Shown piece after piece: positions 33,901 through 42,500 of a stretch of 64,000 nucleotides of DNA. The notes beneath the pieces are model-generated. The model was given only the letters and a program-made list of their open reading frames with translations, was not told the origin of the DNA and did no database searches. The position numbers and the translations under genes are program-made. Origin of the DNA: Nereocystis luetkeana (Eukaryota > Sar > Phaeophyceae > Laminariales > Laminariaceae); assembly GCA_031213475.1 (NCBI GenBank), contig JARUPZ010000016.1, forward strand, positions 5,458,699 to 5,522,698, written 5' to 3'. Every line of letters begins with the position of its first letter. The stretch's first letter is position 1.

Positions 33901-36900
33901 GGACCGACCGGACTCCTTACCTCCTTCAAGACTGCAGTCCCATCTTGGGGACAAACCATTCAACTTATAAGTGAATTTGTCCCGAAAACGGGACTGCAGT
34001 CCTAACAGGGTTGCTTGACCCAATATCGTTGGAATACCTACCTTATAGCTTGTTTTACTGTAGTATTCGGGGTATTCCTGTGTAGGCTTTGGGATTGTTC
34101 GTCGGGGTGTACTTGTAGTCTTGTCTTCACCCGTTTAGACCTGCAGTCCCGTCTTGGGGACAAACCACACAAATTTGAAGTAGTTTGTCCCCAAAAGGGG
34201 ACTCCTGTCCTAAAAGAGGTTAACATAAAATCAGCTTTGGGTGATGCATGTATAGAGCTACACTATACTCGACTGTGGAAACCTCAGAACATTCAGGGGC
34301 TACCTCTGCTGCAGCACGCGGCCAATCGTCAACATACCGGTTCGGCCCTGCACCGCCGTACGGCCCCCTCCGCACCCATCGCGGAGACGCTATGCACGTA
34401 TTGTCTCGCTCGAATGCGGAACTCTTTTCAATTTGTTCACTCTTTTTATCACGAAACAAGCGTAACGACAGGCGTCCAGATACAGTCAACTACCTGTTCA
34501 TAGTCTGTAACTCAGGACGGAAATACAATCAACGTTTCATTTTGACATCAGAGTCCAAGCGGATCACTTTTCCGGCCAAAGTGGCAGCTTCCTCCAGTAA
34601 AGTCTCGGGTTTTGCACATGGTCTATCCGCCATCGGAGCGGAGGGAGCCGGCTTCAACCGTAATTATCATTCACTACAGTATGTAGACATTTTTTTCTTC
34701 AAATAACTCGAGTTGATTACGTATTTTTCCTTCAAGTATTTTCCCGCTCCAGTTTTTTTAGCCTGTCCTGCGACCATACACAGTACTAAATATTCTGGGC
34801 ATGAGTTAATGTGAGAAACAACATCAACCACGACAACCACTACAGCAGCAGCAACAACAGTCTTATCGTAGTCTTACGGCAAAAGATACCGCTGACACGC
34901 ATGGGCGTTAAACAGCACCAAACCTCGGACCGAAAAATCGATTCCCACAGTTCAATAGCTACACCCTTCAGGGTAGATCTACTCCAGCTCTTGTATGATC
35001 TACAAACAGCAGCTCACGATGCCGGGTGGGACCCTAATAATCTGCATGATCTATGATACGAAGGCGTGTTTCCTGGGTTTTGATCTGCACTGTGCAGATC
35101 CTGCCCAAACCTCTCACAACGGCAGATGAGGAACTAGATGATCTATCTGTAGATATATCATGATCTGCCCGAGGTCAATACCGCCGCCGCGGTACTACCG
35201 CAACGCCTCCGCTATATGTGACGCTTCCTCCTTCACGGGAGCCACCCCGCCCAAACGCCTCCTCCTCCTTCTCCTCTTCGTCATTGCGGGAACGCCATCT
35301 ACGACAAACAGGAAACTTCCCGCTGCCGTGCGCATTCCATAAACACAATCAATAAAAAAACCATCCCTCCCCCCCCCCCCCCCCCCCCCGCGCCCCCCGC
35401 CGCCAGGTTGGGTTGGCGTCGGTTGGCAACGAGACTGTAAAACATGCAGCTAGACAACCAGGGTACCGTTTTTTTTTTTTTTTTTGGCGGTCGCCCACAG
35501 CTGGTTTTCGAGTTAGATCATTTGTGCGAGGTAAAGAACCTTTACTCCGCACAATTGGGAATGATCGTATCACGTAGTGTTCAAGGTAAGGCACCCAAGA
35601 GGCAGTTGCATACCTGGTAGTACTCCCATTGCTGTCTCTGGAAATGCCTACACCGGAAATTAAATCAACTCATTGAAGCTGTCGTCCATATATACAAGTC
35701 CGCCCCAAAAGCGGTTCTTAGTAGGATGCAGCTCACCCTTTATGTGACTCGCCAGACACCTCACGGCGCTTCGTGCTTGGTGCAAGCAATGTCTGCCTGG
35801 TCGGTGAAAACCCGACATGCTCCGTCCCGGCATTGTAGGGATGCGAGGTTCTATGGCCATACGACTACGGCCATGCATGAGATCGAGTACATCTCTCCTA
35901 TCGAGTACACCCCCCCCCCCCCCGCGCGCTCTACCTTCCCCACCGTAGACACTCTAAGGAGACTTGTCTTCTCGGGCGCGTCAAGGCCTTTTTTGCCCAT
36001 AATGATGCTATTTTCATTGTGCATTTAAGGAGGCGGTCGGCCAAAAGTGGGTCAAAACCGCGGCCTCCTCGTGACGCGTGCTACGTATGACAGGGGATAG
36101 GGGTATCGCTTATTTTCTTGGGCGGAAATATTTCTTGACTGAAGGAGCTCCCCCATCAACCGAGCTCCCCAATCAACCGAGGAGCCAACTAACCAAAGTA
36201 TAAGGAACGTTCCGATCAATAGTTAGTATCAAAATATTATTACCTGGTATACTCAAGGCCATTTGGTTGTTCATCCGGTTTAGAATCTACAAATATATAC
36301 TTGGTGCTGGCGTTATCAGAGGGTGTTTGCCAACACATTTCCATTTTGATTGGGCTGGGTTCTCGTAGTTTGTTTCCTACCACGATACAGGGCGGAAATA
36401 TAGAGACCGTTTCGTACTCATATTAATGAGTAAACGAGCCTTCTATTGAGGGACAGAACGGTACATAACCATACTGTAACAGCAATCCCAACCTACGAAA
36501 AAAATAATTGCTGTGTGAAAAAAGTGAACTAAAACGAGGGTTTTGACCTACAGCACATATTATACGTACCTGGTACGTACCTACTGCTGTAAGTATTCTT
36601 GGGTTGAGTAACTCTTGTGGGATGGTTTGACACAACAAACGGAGCAACTTCAGATTCACCTGTTTAAACAATCAGCTTCTCACGTGTTGTCGGTTTCAGA
36701 TATTGTTCACGACCCACACCAAATTGGATTTGTATCGCAAACACCTTATTCTTATAAAATATAAAAAATAAGGTTTTGATGAGACATGGAGGTTCTCAAG
36801 TGAGGAGGAGCCCCATAAAAAGCAGGCGGCATTCCCCATTGTACCGCGCCTCCCTATATACACACCATATTTGCCCCCCACCGCCCGCCACAACCCGCGT

Positions 36901-39535
36901 TTTTTCACAGCCCGCGTCCTGCGCACCTTAAGCCAAGGAGCCTGCATCCCGCCGTTCGCCCTCACGTGCTTCCCAAGCTCCCCGGCCCCCTCCGCCCACT
37001 TATCCTTGATAAACACGGAAAACCTTCCATGAAGTAGAAAACGCGAGCGATAACAACGGACGGAGACCCTTAATTTGAAACATTAAAAACCACAGACATA
37101 ATCGACCCACGGAAGCACAGCGGCCCATATGTATACATCATGCGTAACCTCGCGTGCCAAGCTGAATCGATAGGCGATAAGCGAGAACGTCGAGCAGCTT
37201 TGCCCTTTCCCGCTCCCCTCAGGAGATATATACCCTATCTATGCTAGCCACCATCTCCGTAGGCTTGATGGCAAACGTCCGGAGGTCGAGGGGGGGGGGC
37301 AGAAGTCCAAAAGAGGACTACTTCCCGCTCCCCTCAGGAGATATGTACCCTATCTATGCTAGCCACCATCTCCGTAGGCTTGATGGCAAACGTCCGGAGG
37401 TCGAGGGGGGGGGGCAGAAGTCCAAAAGAGGACTACTACTGCTGTGTACATTTGCCCAGGTTCGTCAAAATGGTAGAAATATATTTGTAAAATTCAGGAG
37501 ATTGGGGGGGGGGGGGGGGGGGGAAGGGGACGGGAGTCGAAAGGAGTTTTTTTTCGGCTCATCCCACGGTAGGGGTTGGAATTTTTGTCTTCTGAGGCGG
37601 AAAAAAAAACTGATCGGTTGAACTCCTCGAGTGATTAACTATTAGTACACCGGCTGGCATGGTAATTTTATTACTACACTTATTTTAGGACTATTAATAA
37701 GGTACGAAGTAGATAAATATTGGTCGGGTGGCGCAAACAAAATATTCCAAGTCATCTTTTGGGTGAGAGATATTGAGCTACAGCAGTTGCTGCTCATTTG
37801 AGGAGCTCAGAACACAATAAGGCACCACCGCTACGGGGCATTGCTCAGTACTGCTGTGTAGACCTTGGGCCGGCTTGAAATGGTTGAAATGTACTTGACG
37901 TTTAATCTTATGACCCTAACCCCGACCGCCTGGGGAATTTCTGGGAATTTTATCATGTGCCGAAAAGTTAGTGCGGACTATCAACCGTCTTGACGAAACC
38001 CTAACCTCGACCGTTCGGGAATTTTCTCGGAATTTTAGTATGTGTCGAACATGTTAGCGCGGACTATTATGTACAAAAGCTGGGCCAAGTCGTGCGCAGC
38101 TCCCGTCTCAACACGAGCATCACGGATGAAATTTCCAACCCCTGCTATTGCGACCATGCTGACATGTTCAGTGTTCAGCAACCTGACAGGAAAGGCGTTG
38201 GCCGATTCAAGGCCTGAATAGGGAAAATCTTGGGGTGTCTTCAGCTGGAACCAGCTCGTAACCTCTCACGCAATAACGCAGCGCAGGCCGCACGCTGTTC
38301 AACGAAACGCACGGCGATACGTCACTACAGTACGGGACACCTATTTACACACCTATACAGGAGTATCAATATACCTATTCATAGACCTATACGTAGACCT
38401 ATTAATAGGTAGACTTATTATTCATACGTAGGCAGACCTATAATAAGCCTATTCTAGACCTATTTATAATAGGTCTATTTGTAGACCTATCGATCGACCC
38501 ACGTAATAACACCACATAGAGACAGGAGTGTTGGCCCACATTGGATTTCTTACTCCAGGAAACAGTGTATTCTACTGTGCATGCAACGGCTTCCGAATTT
38601 CTTACTGCGAAGCAGGGCCAACGACATGAATTGCCTTGCTGTTCCCCAGCGTACTGGTTTTAGTGATAATTAAGAAGGTTGGACGCTCGAACGCGGAGGT
38701 CACCACGGAATTGTAAAAAGCGTTTAGGTGTGACGAGCAGAACTACGTGGTGCGAGCATAAAGCCCGAAAGGTCCTTATATTTCCGTCCAGAAAGGCCGC
38801 AGGCGGGTGCTGCGCTCTACCTTTGTGAAAGTATCGGCTTCAGAATTTCTTATGTCCTTATAAATCCCAGCCTGCCTTTTATATTTTTGAAATGCTCGTC
38901 TTCTTGATGCTTTCACACGTCGGACAGATCATCTACAGAGCATCTACAGATCCTTTACAGGTAGATCAGATAGATCATCTAGTTCCTGATGACCTGCCGT
39001 TGTGGGATGTTGTGCAGGATCTGCGTAGTACAGATCCAACCTAGGAAGCATGCCCTACTGTAGATCATGCAGGTTTCTGCGGCTCCCACCCGGCAACATG
39101 AGCCAGACTCTACAGAGCAGTAATGCATCTACCGCAGATCATCAAGCGGGAATCGATGATCTGTCCAACGTGTGTAATAATCCTCTTACTAATAGTACCG
39201 TAAAAGTGTCCTGTAAGGCGGTAGATAGGTATTCACACCTCGTAGATAACACCAGGTGTATCGTTTCAGACTTACCTGACTGCTTGCTTCGGAGGGCTGT
39301 CCCGCTGTAGGCGATGCACCACATACCTGCACGCGGGAGGAGGGGAGGGGAGGGGGGGGGGCGGGGGGGGGCGAGAAGAAGAAGGCAAACAAAAACAAAA
39401 AACGAATGGCGAGCGCACAAAAAGGAGCAAAACAGGGGATAGGGCGTCAGAGCCTTCCCATTTCTCGCCCAAATCGCCTTGCCACCAACGACCGCCCCAC
39501 GGACAAGAAGGACAACAACAGCAACAACGAAAATG

Positions 39536-39574
<39 letters not shown>

Positions 39575-42500
39575 GATGTCACGGCCAGAAGCAGCGAGGA
39601 AAACAGAACAATACTACCTTGGGATAAATCACGAAGAGAGAGCAGTACCTCAGAGAAGCACGATCACAAAAAAAAAGTAAAAATAACTACCAGGCCACAC
39701 CAAGGTTGGATGCACCACAGCAAAAAACACAAACAAAAAAATGCATTTAAAGCTTCTCACGTAACCCTTCCAGAACTGCAGTCCCGTTTTGTGGGACAAA
39801 TTACTTAAAACTTTAGTGGTCCGTCCCCAGAATCGGGACCGCGGTCTTAAAAGGGTTTTAACCCCCTTCGGACTGCACTCCCGATGTAGGACGAAACACT
39901 TGGAAATAAAGTCGGATTTAGGCGCATGTACGGCAGCAGTGCAGTGTTAAGTCAGGCATAACCGGCGCGTGGACACCTTTCGTGCCGGCTGCGGCTGATA
40001 ACGCCCGTCTTTCCTAAAGAAAAGCGAATAAACAATAATCCACAAGGCGCCCGCCACGCCCGCCGCCATCTCCCTGACCCCTCCCCGCGACGGATCGAAA
40101 ATGTGAGCGACGAGCGCTTGCGGCACCCGACAAAACACCCTAAAAAAACACCCGACAAAAACGCCCACCCGACGGAACTCCAACTCCTACCGAGACCCCG
40201 CCCCCTGATCCGCCCCAACCCCCCTCGCCTTCGCCTCCCCTTCGCCGCTACTTTCGCTGTTATTGCTGTTGTTATTGGGGTATATACAGTAGACCGTTTC
40301 ACACGTGCGATAAGACAACGTACTTTCTCGGACAAAAACTTCAAACCTGGATACATCGACGGCGGGTAGAGGTGGTGTACGCCCCCCAACGATACGTCTA
40401 TGGGAATTATCTCGAACAATTTTTTCCAGAGCCACCACTTTCGTTGTTTGTGCCCCCCTCCCTTCAAGGCATGCTTCCTTGGAGGAAACCGGCTCTGAGT
40501 TTCCAGGGCACACCTCGGAACTTTCCCGCGTTTTTGTGCGGGATTCGGGATAAGAATCCCGCGATAAATGTGAAGTCCCGTACCTGTGAACCTCGTCCAG
40601 GGTGTGTGCAATCATGCGTTCTACCAGGTATCAGGTATGTATACGCTATCGTTTTTTATATTGCTGTTGCTGATATTGTTATCACGAGCGAAGCGATTCG
40701 CACATTCTTACACCGCCGCCGGCAAAAAAATATAGGCCTACAGTATACTACTGCTACAATAACAGAGCTTGCAACGCCGAATGCCGTACGTACCAGGTAC
40801 TTTTTACTAGCTGGGCGCAGCCGGAAAATTCGATAGAAATAGTGAAGAAAAAAGCCAGAGATTCCGCGCCGTTTTCGACTGCAAATCCCCGGAAAAATGA
40901 TTTGTTTCCGGAAACAAAAAGAAAAAGTTCTACAAAGTATTTTTTCAACTGTCTTCCAGCAGCGAAAACAGCAGTCTACGACAGTCAAAACCAACCCACC
41001 AGGGGGAGTTCCTAGCCAGAGCTGCCCTGTCTTCGTTAAATTGTTTACACGTGATACTGTGTATATAATCAAGTGTGCATCGGAGGTGGTAGTGACCTAT
41101 TTCACAATAACGAAAACCGTGTTAGGACTGCGGTCCCGTTTTGGGCACAAAACCCCTCAAATTCCAAGTAGTTCATCCCCAAAACGGGACTGTAGTCATA
41201 AAAAGCAAAGATGCCAGGAGACACCACTTTCACCCCTGTCTTGACAGACAGCAACTTTTGCCTTGACATGCCTTGACTGACACCAAACTCCTAGGTTTTC
41301 GTAGTGTAAAACACTCGGCCCTACACCCTCGACAGCGCGCGTTTCGCGTTGCTCGACGTGTCTCCCGACATACTTGCCTAAAAGTGGGTGACGCCATTAA
41401 ACAAATAAGTTGCACCCACCCATTGCCCTCATAATTTTTTATCGTGCATTTGTTGTCGCAACTCACAAAGCCTTGGCGATCGTGCGCCAGTCTCGTTCCA
41501 TCATCTTCTTGAAAAGCTTCGAAGAGACCACCTGGTGGGGGTCGCAGTCACAGCAGGCCTCCACCGCCTGGGCGGAGGGTACCGGAGGAAGGGTTTGCAA
41601 GGGAAGGGTTGCAAGGCAAGGGTTTATTTTGAACGGGAATAGTGGCAAGGGATACCCAGGGAACCGGTGGAAGGAAAGCAACTGAAGACGAGCCAGCTCG
41701 TTCGTCCGAGAGAGAGGAGTGCCATTCAGGCAAGCAACGGGGGAAGTGGAGGTGGGGGTGAGAGAGCGAGCAATAGCGGGGTGGAGAGTACGGGGGGGGG
41801 TGTACTCGATAGGAGAGATGTACTCGATCTCATGCATGGCCGTAGTCGTATGACCATAGACCCTCGCATCCCTACAATTCCGGGATGGAGCATGTCGGGT
41901 TTTCACCCACCAGGCAGACATTGCTTGCACCAAGCGCGGAGCGCCGTGAGGTGTCCGGCGAGACGCATGAAGGGTGAGCTGCATCCTACTAAGAACCGCT
42001 AGTGATGGGGACTTGCATATGGATGACAGCTTCAATGAGTTGATTTAATTTCCGGTGTCGGCACTTCCAGAGAGAGTAGGGGGTGGGGGGAAGTAGGGGA
42101 AGCGGGGGGGTGGAAGGGATAGGTAGGGGGGGGGTGAGGGGAGGGGGGCGTACTCATTTAATGCTTGCCTTAAGTCATCTCACCATTGACCACGCATCCC
42201 TTTCGAGACGGAGCACGGGGGGGGGGGGGGGTTGGAGGAGTGGGGTAGGGGGAGTGGGGGGTGGAGGAGGGAGGTAGGGGGGGGCGAGGGGATGGATGGG
42301 GGGCGGCGGATAGGAGGGGTTGGGAGTACGGGAGGTGGGGGGGTTAGGGGGGTGGGGGTGGGGCTGGGGATGGGGGGGGGGGGGGTGGGGAGGGTGGCGG
42401 GGGACGGGGACAGAGAGGTGCTTCGGCACGTGAGCGAAAGCGAGGAAACACATAAATATACACTACCAAACAGCAGTACGTCCTTTTGTGAAAGGAAAAG

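Noticed and set aside
39406-39627. Asn-rich ORF
   Set aside because: Consists of the AAC microsatellite and its flanks within an ANTH-gene intron.
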